Assembly (NCBI RefSeq): GCF_027595985.1
Contig: NC_073313.1
Location: 79,011,994-79,075,993, forward strand
From: Sorex araneus
Lineage: Eukaryota > Chordata > Mammalia > Eulipotyphla > Soricidae
Direction: 5' to 3'
Length of the DNA: 64,000 bases
Positions 46,201-53,165 of the stretch are shown here, in pieces. The position numbers and the translations under genes are program-made. Under the pieces are notes generated by a model. The model had not been told where the DNA came from. It did no database searches and saw nothing but the letters and a program-made list of their open reading frames with translations. Positions within the stretch are counted from its first letter, which is position 1; each line of letters starts with the position of its first letter.

Positions 46201-49200
46201 AAGGGAGAAGCCAGATGCATGTTGAGGGAAGCTGTCAGTCCGCAAGGCTTCCTCTAGATGACAGGACTTGAACCCAGTTCAGATGGCTGGTGTCAGTGGC
46301 TGGGAGCAGTCACTTCTGGAAACTGCAAGTACATCAACTTCTGCAGGACCACTGTTTGGTTGAATCTGTTTTCACGGTTGAATTTTTATTTCTTTTCCTC
46401 GTATATAGAGGATCGAGGAGATAATGAAGCGGACAAGAAAGACAGACTGGATCCCATCAAAGGTAGCCCCACGCACTCTCACCATCTGCCAGCATTGCTT
46501 CCTCTTATTGCTGCCACTGCTCTAACCCAGGGGTGCAGTATAAATAGACCTTTCCATTCCCAATTATTAAGCTAAAAGGCTTGAGCATCTTTTCGTCTCT
46601 TCATTTCTCTTTCCTGTCTTGTCCTATATGAAATACTGCAGAGATTTCTTTACTCGAAACTCTAGGCTGCGGTACTTGTTTGCCATGCAGCTGACCCTAG
46701 TTCAATCACCAGCACATCTATATAGTCCTTCAGCTACTGCCAGGACTTACCCGTTAGCACAGAGCCAGGAGTAATTCTCGTGCACCGTCACCGCATGTGG
46801 CCCAAGCCCCTCTGTATGTACCCCAGCATAACAAAACAAAGCTCTGGGCTGATTGTCCATTCTCCTTTTCTTACAGGGCCTTCAGAGTTCTAGTTCTACT
46901 TTCTTTCCTTATTTTTTGCTTTTTTTGGGTCAAACCCAGCGATGCTCAGGGGTTACTCCTGGTAGTGCTCAGGGGACCATATGGGATGCTGGAAATCGAA
47001 CCCGCGTCAGCCGTGTGCAAGGCAAACGCCCTACAAGCTTTGCTATCACTCCAGCCCCTCTAGTTCTACTTTTTTAGTTGGATACCTTCTAGTTTATGGC
47101 TTGTCTTCAAGACTATTATCCATTAGATTGAAGTTATTAACTTTCACACTATGAGATCTATCAATTTATATATACTTTTCTTTTTGGGTCACATCCGGCA
47201 ATGCACAGGGGTTACTCCTGGCTTTGCACTCAGGAATTATTCCTGGCGGTGCTCAGAGGACCATATGAGATGCTGGGATTTGAACCCGGGTTGGCAGCAT
47301 GAAAGACAAATGCCTTGTCTGCTGTACTACTATCACTCCAGCACCTCAGTAATTTTTTTAATGGCTAATGGAAATGGAGGGACTTCCCATAGGCCACCAG
47401 GCCATTTGGAGATCCACTGGTCTTTTTTAGTTTTGTTTTTGGGGCTCAGACCTGGCAGTGAACATAGGATCATATGGGATGCCGGGGATTGGACACAGGC
47501 TGGCTGTGTGCGAGGCAAAAACTACCTGCTGGAGATTCACTTTTGGTAAAGGTCTTTACCCATTTTGATATCAGGGCATTCTTTTGTTTTGTTTTGGCTC
47601 CACAGCTGGTGTTGGAGGCTATGCATTCCCTAAGCATTGTTTGGGATCAAACCTGGGGACTCCCGCATGTGAAATGTGTGCTATAGCTCCGAGTTGGTTC
47701 CCTCACCCATGGCCACTTAGCCTTCTTACTGATTTGTGCCTTATAAATTCTTTGGATATGTGTGTATGTATGTGTATATACCTATATATGTTTACTTCAC
47801 ATGCATGACTTCTCCACAAACAAGTTTTTTTTTTAATTTTCTTTTTGGTGTTCTTGGGCTCTAGCTTATTAGTGTTTGCTCACCCCAGTTTTACAGCTCC
47901 CTTGATCTTTATATAGCTCACACATATCAAAGAGCTTTTTTTTCTTTTTGGGTCACACCCAGCGATGCTCAGGAGTTACTCCTGGCTCATGCACTCAGGA
48001 ATTACTCCTGGCGGTGCTCGGGACACACTATGGGATGCTGGGAATTGAACCCGGTTGGCCGTGTGCAAGGCAAATGCCCTACCCACTGTACTACCGCTCC
48101 AGCCCTCAGAGCTTTTCTTTATCTCTAGATTATGTGCCATTTGACCCTCTGCACAGATCGTTATGTTGTCTGTTTATAATTGCCCTGTTTTGGCCGTTGC
48201 ACAGAGATTTCATGACTGAAAAGTGCTGGGAGTCACCATCTCAATGATCATCCAAAAGCTCCCCTTGGCCTGAGAGGTTTTCCTTGGCATAGCTAAGACT
48301 TGGGAGGGCTGGAACCACCTGCCAATGCAAAGCCATTTTCCCATGACCCTCACCCAGGGATGTGTCTTGTTCTTGAGTGTTTTTCTCTCAGTCTGAAATC
48401 TCACTTGTGCCTCCCATCGTGCCCCAGAGGGGTAGGTTTTGGTTTAGTTTTTGTGCCACATCCAGTGGCCCTCTGGGTTTACTCCTGGCTCTGTGCTCAG
48501 GCATCACTCCTGGGGCTTGGGACCATCTGGTGTACTGGAGATTGAAGCTGGGTCAGCTGCTTGCAAGGCAAGTGCCCTACCTGCTGTCCTATCTCTCAGG
48601 CCCCAAAGAGGCTAGGTGTGGGGTGGATCTGGGATGGCTCCCAGTGATGCGTGGGAGACCGTGTAACGCTGGGGATAGGACCCAAGCCTCCAGCATGCAT
48701 TCCGCCCTCTGAGCCATCTCTTTGGCCCAGGTTAGATAGTTTTCAGTCTTCTAACTGAACTCCAACAGTGAAGTCTGTCACCTTTAAAATATCTAAGTCA
48801 TGGGGGCTAGAGCAATAGCACAGCGGGTAGGGCGTTTGCCTTGCACGCGGCTGACCCGGATTCGATTCCCAGCATCCCATATGGTCCCCCGAGCCCCGCC
48901 AGGAGTAATTCCTGAGTGCATGAGCCAGGAGTAACCCCTGTGCATCGCCGGGTGTGACCCAAAAACCAAAAAACAAAAAAAAAATATCTAAGTCAGGGAC
49001 TAGAGAGAGTACAGGAGTTAAGGTGTTTGCTGTATTTGCCACCGGCCCTGGTTCCATCCCCCAAATAGTAAATGTCACAGTCAGGACAACGGAATCGTCA
49101 TGTCCTTGTGCTCCATTTCCATCCTAGGCTGCAGGAACTCTGAGCAAAGCTGAGGATGCCGATGATGAAGATGAAGCCGATGACGAGCAGGAGTCGGACA

Positions 49201-52127
49201 GTGAAACTGATTTGTCGGATGACAGAAATTCATCAGGTTTGCATGCTGAACTCATATAGTCACTTGAGTCCCAGGCCTGTCTTGAGGGGCTTCTCTGCTT
49301 CTGAGCTCTGTGGCATTGTGCCGACTGAGAGTTGCAGTTTGGGTATCTGAGAAGCATGCTATAGCGTGGGCCTGGGATTCCAGCATAATGCTGAGAGCCC
49401 CGCCTGGTACCTGGGAAGCTCATTTTGGTGGCTGGAACCTGTGGAACCCGGCAGGTTCCACAGACACTCTGGTGCAGAGGCCAGTGCGTCGCCGCTTGTG
49501 AGGCATTGCCCAGCCTTGTGGGCCTTCAGCCTGACTCCAGGTGGAATTCCATTTCCGCCTTGCGTGAGGACAGCAGGCTGTGGCATGAGGGGTGTGCCCT
49601 CGCAACTCTTCTGTGGCGTCCCTCTAGCCTCCCACTGGTAGTGGGGCGGGCAAGCTGTTCACACAGCAACCCGGCCCCTAGCCAGTGCGGAGCCCCAGTG
49701 ATGCTGCTGCTCGCTGGCCGCAGGCCATGAAGATGGGTCCAGAGAGAGGGCTTAACACAGGAGGCCTGCCTTCGGTCCTCAGCAGTTTGATAGAGCTGGG
49801 AGTGGTCCCTGAGCACTGCTTAGATGTGCCCCCAAACCAAAAAAAAATATAATGTCATTTGGTCCCTATAGAGTAACATGGCAGAAAGGCACCCACTGGA
49901 CCTGCTCATGCGTGCCAGCTTGCAGGAATAAGAAAGGTCGAGGCGACCCCTGACCTAAAGCCTTGAGGAAAGGTTGGGGTGTGGGAGGGAGACTGCAAAG
50001 CTAGGGGTGGGACTAGGGGGTATGGGCAGTGAGGGTTCAGCCCAGGCCTGGCTCCTAGGGTCTGGTCCATGCATGTACTGCTGGGCGCTTCCTGTCAAAA
50101 TCCCATTTTATCTTCTTCTCCCCTCCCTAGCTTCACTTAGTAGTGAAGAGACATCTTTGAAACCCCCAATACGTTTGCGGAACGCCAAGAAATCCACCAA
50201 ACTGATTTTCCTAGACCCCACATCTACTCAACTACGTCCAGGAACAAGAGTTTTTTTCGATTGTGGTGCGAAGTCTGCCCAGCCAATGAGCAGCAAAGGC
50301 GCAGGGGCAATGACAAAGGGGGCTAGGTGAGTCCGTCAGTGAGGCTGGCCCAGGACGCTGGCCAGGGGGTGGTGGACATTCTCACCAGGATGTGCGGAAT
50401 TGCTGATAGCACTCTTGGTTTGCCCCAGACGTGGACAGAAACAAAACAATGCCCAGGGTATTTTGCTAGGGAAAGCTCATTTCCAGGCAAGCAGAATCCA
50501 AGCCTGGAGCGCTTCTTGGCCTTGTTTGCTAACACATTACAGGGCAGGGCCCGGAGTCACACACCTCAGTTATATTTCACTCCAAACAGGGCTTCCGTTG
50601 GCAGTGGTTGATAAGGCTCGTAATAGCAGGGGCGGGGACAGTAAGTGACCACTGGAACTTGTACACCTCAGTATCTGTTTCAGGTCTCATTGTCTCGGTT
50701 TTTAATGTCCCCACATTACTTAGGACATATTACTTATGTCAAAAGAGCAGGGACTGATTCTTGCCAAGAAACCTTAAGATGGTTGCTTGAGAAGACACTA
50801 ACTGCAGGGTCCAAGGGTGGAAGAGCCTGCCAAGCAGTGCAGTGAAGGTGTGGAGAGGGAGCTGGAGGGATTCCACGTTAGCCGTCACTCCTCCCTGAAC
50901 ATTGGCCAGCAACAGGTTGAAGAGACGGGAGACTGTCACTTCCGCTAATTGAAGGGTCAAGTTCCTTCCTGGCTTCCTGTAAAAAGTCTCCTATGTCTTA
51001 AGTTCTTGGGTTTTTCCTGCCCAACAAGTGTCCGAGTCTCCCTCCAGGAAGGTCATTTAGGTCTTTTATCACACAGTCACTCTTGGTTTGGGAATAGTTA
51101 GGGTTCTAACCCTAACCTCTCTTTCTAGAACTTTGTCCAAAAGAGCCACCACCAGCAGATCAATCAAAGGCAAATCACTAGAAGCGAATAAAAGTCTGGA
51201 CTCTCCAAAAAGCTTAGTCCCCCCGGAACAGGAGTGGTACTGTAGTACTGTCATTGATATGTCCAATGACACTGAAACCCTCATACGTCGTGCAGCCCAT
51301 ATCAAAAAATATCATCCTAGAGGGTCCTTGTCAGTTTGCCAAAATCTACCAAACGATGGCAAGAGCAGTCCTTCATCAGGTGAGTTATACCATCAGCTGC
51401 CCGGGGTTGGAAACACAGCCAACCTTTGAGGGCTGCCCTGGCCCCTGCAGAAAGGAGGGTAAAGACAGTGGTGGGATCTAGGATTGATGTCAACTATTGA
51501 CATCGTCCATTAAGTTACTTGTAAGCAGGTCCGTGGTTTTCATTCCTTCCAACTATGTCCTGTGTTTCTTTCCTGCACATGGGTTGCTTCTTTCAAACCC
51601 CAGCTCCCTCAGATTGCTCTGGGCCGGACAGCGCACAGCTTCTAGCTTAAGGCAGCAGGCTAGTTGAAGGAACCTCAGATTAGCCTCTGGGCTGTGATGT
51701 TACCCCAACCTCCCAAAGACGTTTGAGTCTCTTTTTCTTGTGGTTATGGTTTGGGTTAAATTTGGTTTTGCTCCACACCTTGGTGGTGCTCAAGGGACGC
51801 TTCTGATGCATTGAGGCATCCACTCCTGGCGGGGCAAAGGGGGGGAGATATGGGGTTCCAGGGATTGAACCCACAATGGCCTCATAAAAGGTGAGCACCC
51901 TACCGTCTGTACTATCTCTCTGGCCCCCAAAGACCTTGGATTTTCTTCCCTTGAGAAGGTCTCTACTCGAGAGTCAACTTTGGCCCATTTGGAGTTGGGG
52001 GTGGGGTGCATGAGGAACCACCGATGTGATAGGTGCCCAGGCCTACCCAGCAGGCAGGCCGGGGCCTTGTGGTGTGAGGGCTTTTCTAAAGGGCTTTCCT
52101 TCATTTTTTTTCCACGCAGATAAGTAA
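31219..52127 (+). CDS. MAP7D3: MAP7 domain-containing protein 3 (18 coding exons, 931 aa)
   Basis: Microtubule-associated protein of the MAP7 family. Family members bind microtubules through a basic coiled coil and recruit kinesin-1 through the C-terminal MAP7 domain. Eighteen exons with GT/AG borders and matching phases give 2,796 coding bases, 931 residues and TAA at 52,125-52,127. The N-terminal MADRAGGGTSLRGMRERM agrees with recalled human MAP7D3. A charged coiled coil (residues about 60-145: EKQRLAKERREEKRR, EKERKAKIYYEKQ) precedes a KRWSWEG motif. Residues 241-492 are a Ser/Glu-rich disordered stretch with SPEVS-like repeats. The MAP7 domain spans about residues 590-744 (ILSEKRRLIREQREKE, ADKRKKEHERIMLQN, RIEEIMKRTRKTD). 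An acidic segment follows (745-780). Human MAP7D3 is somewhat shorter (about 876 aa, from memory). Most intron SINEs are antisense. Confidence 0.93.
31274..34123 (+). other. MAP7D3: MAP7D3 intron 1
   Basis: Begins GTGAGC, ends CTCTTCTAG. The first 840 bases belong to the CpG island. 32,110-33,600 is mostly unique. A composite SINE lies at 33,600-33,810. No additional exon recognised. Confidence 0.8.
33600..33810 (-). repeat. Composite SINE: sense head joined to a full antisense copy
   Basis: The first 47 or so bases are a sense head (GGGGCTGGAGTGATAGCACAG, with AGGGT duplicated). They join directly to a complete antisense SINE (TTTTGCTTTTTGGGTCACACC to CTACCGCTCCAGCCCC). The ends are therefore inverted repeats of each other. 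Confidence 0.8.
34124..34222 (+). CDS. MAP7D3: MAP7D3 coding exon 2
   Basis: Residues 19-51. Begins VAAAQAIAAERRSQSG after TTCTAG and ends at CCA A|GTAGGA. The MKSTFKP end is typical of the family. Confidence 0.93.
34312..34395 (+). CDS. MAP7D3: MAP7D3 coding exon 3
   Basis: Residues 52-79: ILDGSVLKNDEKQRLAKER, start of the charged coiled coil. Borders CCCTTCAG and G|GTATAT. Confidence 0.93.
34469..34630 (-). repeat. SINE antisense, MAP7D3 intron 3
   Basis: Starts 73 bases after the exon 3 donor (TTTTTTTCTTTTTGGGTTACAC) and lacks the last bases of the head. Flanks AAAGTGTTTT and AAAGGTGTTTT suggest a target-site duplication. Confidence 0.85.
35042..35414 (-). repeat. Two tandem antisense SINEs, MAP7D3 intron 3
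   Basis: Copies at 35,042-35,224 and 35,237-35,414. The second is flanked by CTACCATGGGYTATT on both sides (35,224-35,238 and about 35,415-35,429). The second copy ends 70 bases before the exon 4 acceptor. Confidence 0.9.
35485..35648 (+). CDS. MAP7D3: MAP7D3 coding exon 4
   Basis: Residues 80-134, the core of the N-terminal coiled coil (ANKEIQLLEKERKAK, EEKQRKLKEQKEKDEQRR). Acceptor CTATTTCAG; donor CAA|GTAACA. The first ten bases spanning the donor are duplicated 119 bp downstream by a SINE insertion. Confidence 0.93.
35657..35765 (-). repeat. Truncated SINE beside the exon 4 splice donor
   Basis: Antisense SINE of about 109 bp lacking the tRNA-related half. Its T-tract begins 8 bases after the donor GT. 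The target-site duplication AAGTAACATT (35,647-35,656 and 35,766-35,775) includes the donor itself. Confidence 0.9.
35825..36178 (-). repeat. Two tandem antisense SINEs, MAP7D3 intron 4
   Basis: Copies at about 35,825-35,998 and 36,007-36,178. The first is flanked by CCTCGGCTCTTTTT on both sides. Both are full length. Confidence 0.88.
36994..37117 (+). CDS. MAP7D3: MAP7D3 coding exon 5
   Basis: Residues 135-175: ERYKAVLSRIVDRS and the conserved SKKRWSWEGP motif. Acceptor TTTTGAATAG; donor GATG|GTAACT. Confidence 0.92.
37500..37615 (-). repeat. Old antisense SINE fragment
   Basis: GACCATATGGGATGCTGGG, AAACCCAGGTTGGCTGCATG, ACCTGCTGTACTATCTCCAG, with an insert of TATTATGATGATAA. Confidence 0.6.
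38116..38286 (-). repeat. Young SINE antisense, MAP7D3 intron 5
   Basis: Near full-length copy with a perfect 13 bp target-site duplication TATAATTAATTCT at 38,103-38,115 and 38,287-38,299. It sits about 100 bases upstream of exon 6. Confidence 0.92.
38392..38484 (+). CDS. MAP7D3: MAP7D3 coding exon 6
   Basis: Residues 176-206, a low-complexity basic stretch (GKRSSSLNRK). Acceptor GATCTCCAG; donor CCTG|GTTAGT. Weak domain content, but the phase fits both neighbours. Confidence 0.85.
38921..39022 (+). CDS. MAP7D3: MAP7D3 coding exon 7
   Basis: Residues 207-240, with PRKSVMITRSKSSASLPNAR. Acceptor TTATTTAG; donor TTTAG|GTAAAA. Phase 1-1, so skipping would preserve frame (102 bases). Intron 7 (39,023-40,457) is largely unique sequence with no repeat recognised. 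Confidence 0.87.
40458..41212 (+). CDS. MAP7D3: MAP7D3 coding exon 8, large disordered exon
   Basis: A 755-base exon for residues 241-492. It starts THALVPCMARSNRSRS after TGTACAG. The second half repeats short acidic Ser units (STEVSTESSE, SPEVSIDSSG, SPEVSVEVSPEAS). Each Val-Ser pair is coded GTAAGT, GTGAGC or GTGAGT, so strong donor-like hexamers lie at 40,928, 40,976, 41,000 and 41,027, all at codon boundaries. The main donor CAG|GTTTGT (41,213) is weaker than these. Confidence 0.92.
41251..41400 (-). repeat. Antisense SINE, MAP7D3 intron 8
   Basis: TTTTTTTTTGGCCTTTTCTG to ATTGCTCTAGCGCCC. Moderately diverged, 40 bases after the exon 8 donor. Confidence 0.8.
41545..41850 (+). repeat. Two sense SINEs, MAP7D3 intron 8
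   Basis: Older copies at about 41,545-41,715 and 41,742-41,850. These are among the few sense-oriented SINEs within the gene. Confidence 0.7.
42118..42158 (+). other. MAP7D3: Possible cassette or poison exon in MAP7D3 intron 8
   Basis: A 41-base segment lies between a T-rich tract with AG (TTCTTTTGAAAG) and a consensus donor GTAAGT at 42,159. In the exon 8 frame it reads QTQLQEEANPATG, but 41 is not a multiple of three. Joined to the next exon it makes an immediate TGA. Skipping it gives the intact 931-codon frame, so it is excluded from the main CDS. Confidence 0.35.
42201..42301 (+). CDS. MAP7D3: MAP7D3 coding exon 9
   Basis: Residues 493-525: KTEMSASHLVKKLLTSNNP. Acceptor TGTGTTTAG; donor ATCAG|GTTAGT. 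Enters at phase 0 directly from exon 8. Confidence 0.85.
42481..42644 (+). CDS. MAP7D3: MAP7D3 coding exon 10
   Basis: Residues 526-580: SKPKCPPSPVMFKSPAQYS then VTPVQQMLYIPNTINRHERM. Long pyrimidine tract and CCCAG acceptor; donor CAAG|GTAAGC. Confidence 0.9.
42740..42863 (-). repeat. Shortened antisense SINE, MAP7D3 intron 10
   Basis: GGGATGCTCACGGCTTACTC to CTATCACTCCAGTGCCC with an internal deletion. Confidence 0.65.
42967..43150 (+). CDS. MAP7D3: MAP7D3 coding exon 11, MAP7 domain start
   Basis: Residues 581-641: NKEEATKILSEKRRLIREQR, the N-terminal helix of the MAP7 domain. The acceptor tract is poor in pyrimidines (TTATTTTAAACTAG); donor TCAAG|GTACTT. Confidence 0.92.
43320..43467 (+). 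CDS. MAP7D3: MAP7D3 coding exon 12
   Basis: Residues 642-691, an acidic linker (RKEEDLAVPREDGPS, EADLQKSADAPQKQE). Acceptor CTTCACTAG; donor CAAAAG|GTTGTA. Confidence 0.88.
43765..43930 (-). repeat. Young SINE antisense, MAP7D3 intron 12
   Basis: Full-length, flanked by AGCAGTTTTAAATTTTTTT (from 43,746 and from 43,931). Confidence 0.9.
43945..44265 (-). mobile_element. Antisense L1 3' end with an internal duplication
   Basis: Begins with the antisense 3' tail (TTTTTTGTTGAATCGCTGTGAG) and carries CCTCCACCAGTGCACATTTTCC. A 65-70 bp segment ending CTCTATGGCAAACAATTT is present twice in tandem (about 44,058-44,193). Confidence 0.7.
44360..44485 (+). repeat. SINE fragment, sense
   Basis: GCCTTGCACGCGGCCGACTC, then AGTGCAGAGCCAGGAGAAAC and GCCGGGTGTGACCCAAAAAG, with internal deletion. 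Confidence 0.65.
44781..44825 (+). repeat. ID-like tRNA SINE fragment
   Basis: GGCTGGGGATGTGGCGCAGTGG, TAGAGTACATGCCC, the same minor family as at 8,334. Confidence 0.45.
44911..45079 (-). repeat. Young SINE antisense, MAP7D3 intron 12
   Basis: Full-length copy with a perfect 15 bp target-site duplication ACGGCTTACATTCTC at 44,896-44,910 and 45,080-45,094. Confidence 0.93.
45497..45601 (+). CDS. MAP7D3: MAP7D3 coding exon 13, MAP7 domain core
   Basis: Residues 692-726: KAQEEADKRKKEHERIMLQN then LKERLERKK, the most recognisable helix of the family. Acceptor TTTCCTAG; donor AAG|GTAGGT. Phase 0-0. Confidence 0.94.
46409..46462 (+). CDS. MAP7D3: MAP7D3 coding exon 14
   Basis: Residues 727-744: RIEEIMKRTRKTDWIPSK, the end of the MAP7 helix. 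54 bases, phase 0-0. Acceptor CGTATATAG; donor AAG|GTAGCC. Confidence 0.92.
46660..47345. repeat. Three SINEs, MAP7D3 intron 14
   Basis: An old sense copy (about 46,660-46,805), then two antisense copies at about 46,910-47,057 (flanked by TCTAGTTCTACTTT) and 47,177-47,343. 46,463-46,660 shows nothing notable. Confidence 0.75.
47425..47700 (-). repeat. Old antisense SINE remnants
   Basis: Two eroded pieces: GGGGCTCAGACCTGGCAGTG to TGTGCGAGGCAAAAACTACC, and GGCTCCACAGCTGGTGTTGG to TGTGCTATAGCTCC. Confidence 0.5.
47937..48105 (-). repeat. SINE antisense, MAP7D3 intron 14
   Basis: TTTTTTTCTTTTTGGGTCACACC to CTACCGCTCCAGCCC, flanked by AGAGCTTTT on both sides. Confidence 0.88.
48430..48730 (-). 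repeat. Two old antisense SINE remnants
   Basis: 48,430-48,603 (GTGCCACATCCAGTGGCCC to CTATCTCTCAGGCCCC) and about 48,615-48,730. Confidence 0.55.
48801..48980 (+). repeat. Young SINE, sense, MAP7D3 intron 14
   Basis: Near-consensus sense copy with a perfect 15 bp target-site duplication AAAATATCTAAGTCA at 48,786-48,800 and 48,981-48,995. Confidence 0.93.
49128..49236 (+). CDS. MAP7D3: MAP7D3 coding exon 15, acidic
   Basis: Residues 745-780, strongly acidic (DADDEDEADDEQESDSETD). Acceptor TTTCCATCCTAG; donor TCATCAG|GTTTGC. Confidence 0.92.
49237..50130 (+). other. MAP7D3: MAP7D3 intron 15
   Basis: G+C-richer than neighbouring introns. Holds an old sense SINE piece (about 49,735-49,845). 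No extra exon recognised. Confidence 0.6.
50131..50326 (+). CDS. MAP7D3: MAP7D3 coding exon 16
   Basis: Residues 781-845: SLKPPIRLRNAKKSTKLIFL then PGTRVFFDCGAKSAQP. Acceptor CCCCTCCCTAG; donor GCTAG|GTGAGT. Confidence 0.9.
51129..51379 (+). CDS. MAP7D3: MAP7D3 coding exon 17
   Basis: Residues 846-929: TLSKRATTSRSIKGKSLEAN, then PPEQEWYCSTVIDMSNDTET. Acceptor CTCTTTCTAG; donor TCATCAG|GTGAGT. Confidence 0.9.
51740..51925 (-). repeat. Old antisense SINE, MAP7D3 intron 17
   Basis: Diverged copy ending ACTATCTCTCTGGCCCC. Confidence 0.55.
52120..52127 (+). CDS. MAP7D3: MAP7D3 coding exon 18 (stop)
   Basis: Acceptor TTTTTTTTCCACGCAG. Only eight coding bases: completion of an Asp codon, Lys and TAA at 52,125-52,127. 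Confidence 0.85.
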
Positions 52128-53165
52128 TGCTCACGATGCCCGGGTGCTGCCTCTAGGAGCGAGCAGCTTTCTACATTTAGCCACCTCTAGTTGAAATATG
52201 AAGATAGCATAGCCGAAATAAAAGAAGGAACAGAAACCACCAACGACGCCGTTCTTCAAGTTAGGGTTTCAAGTAAATACAGGTGCCTTCACGTGCAATT
52301 TCTTCGTCTCAGTTCTTGGGTTTTCCGGCGCAACAGGTGTGAGTGCGTTCTGGAGACATTTTTATTAAAGTGGTCGTTTTTCTTGAGCTTCTAAAACAAT
52401 CTGCGCCAAAGTAATACTTTCACTCCGAATGTACTAGAAACCTAAAGTGTTTAATAGTTCCATGGTAATTCACAGCCCGCACTCGATTGGGTAGGGAATT
52501 TAATGCAGGGATCCCAGATTGCCCACAAGGGGCAATTGGTCGACTCTTTCCAGCCAACTGTTACCAAAGGTTGCAAGATAGTTTACTGTTGTCTATGTGT
52601 TTAACTTTGCCATATTTGCACGAGCACTCAAATCCCCCAGAATGTGGAGAATCCCCTAACGTGTGACACGCCTTTGGAAACGCTCTGTGACATTTGTCAG
52701 TCGGCTCTATTTAGATGTTGTCAGTATTGACTGTGTTGTGCTCACCAGCCAGCCCTATCCCTGCCATGTTGGGCAATGCCAAACTCTTGGTGGTCTACAA
52801 TGGACAAGACACACAGTGTTTCCAAAAATCACTCCATGGACTCCTGAGAAAATAATAACGTCAACTCAGGGCACTCTCTTCGTGCTGATGAGTTTGAGTC
52901 ACATCATTTAAAACAGCCCCTTGTACCATTCTAATTCCCAGCATTTGTGAAAGTTAGCTTTTCAGAGAAGAATGTTTTTTGTTATAGGTTTGAGGGGGTT
53001 ATGGGGGTCTTGGATATGCCAACTACCATATGTGGAAGGCAGAGACAATCACTGTTACAGATGGGTTTCTGATGTTTTTCTGCACAAGTGTCTCATGGAA
53101 ACACTTATATAAGCTCCATATTGAATGTGTATGTTCTCTCAAATAAAAGTTGCAAGTGAAACAAG
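52128..53165 (+). other. MAP7D3: MAP7D3 3' UTR
   Basis: About 1 kb without SINEs, in contrast to the introns. Earlier weak signals lie at 52,217 (AATAAA) and about 52,362 (ATTAAA). The boundary is set by the AATAAA at 53,142. Confidence 0.65.
53142..53147 (+). terminator. MAP7D3: MAP7D3 poly(A) signal
   Basis: AATAAA about 1,015 bases after the stop codon, followed some 40-50 bases later by a GT-rich stretch (ATGGGTGTGTGGATG). Confidence 0.65.

Noticed and set aside
51100-51128. Telomere-like repeat (CTAACCCTAACC)
   Set aside because: Only about two units; it serves as the pyrimidine-containing tract before the exon 17 acceptor.
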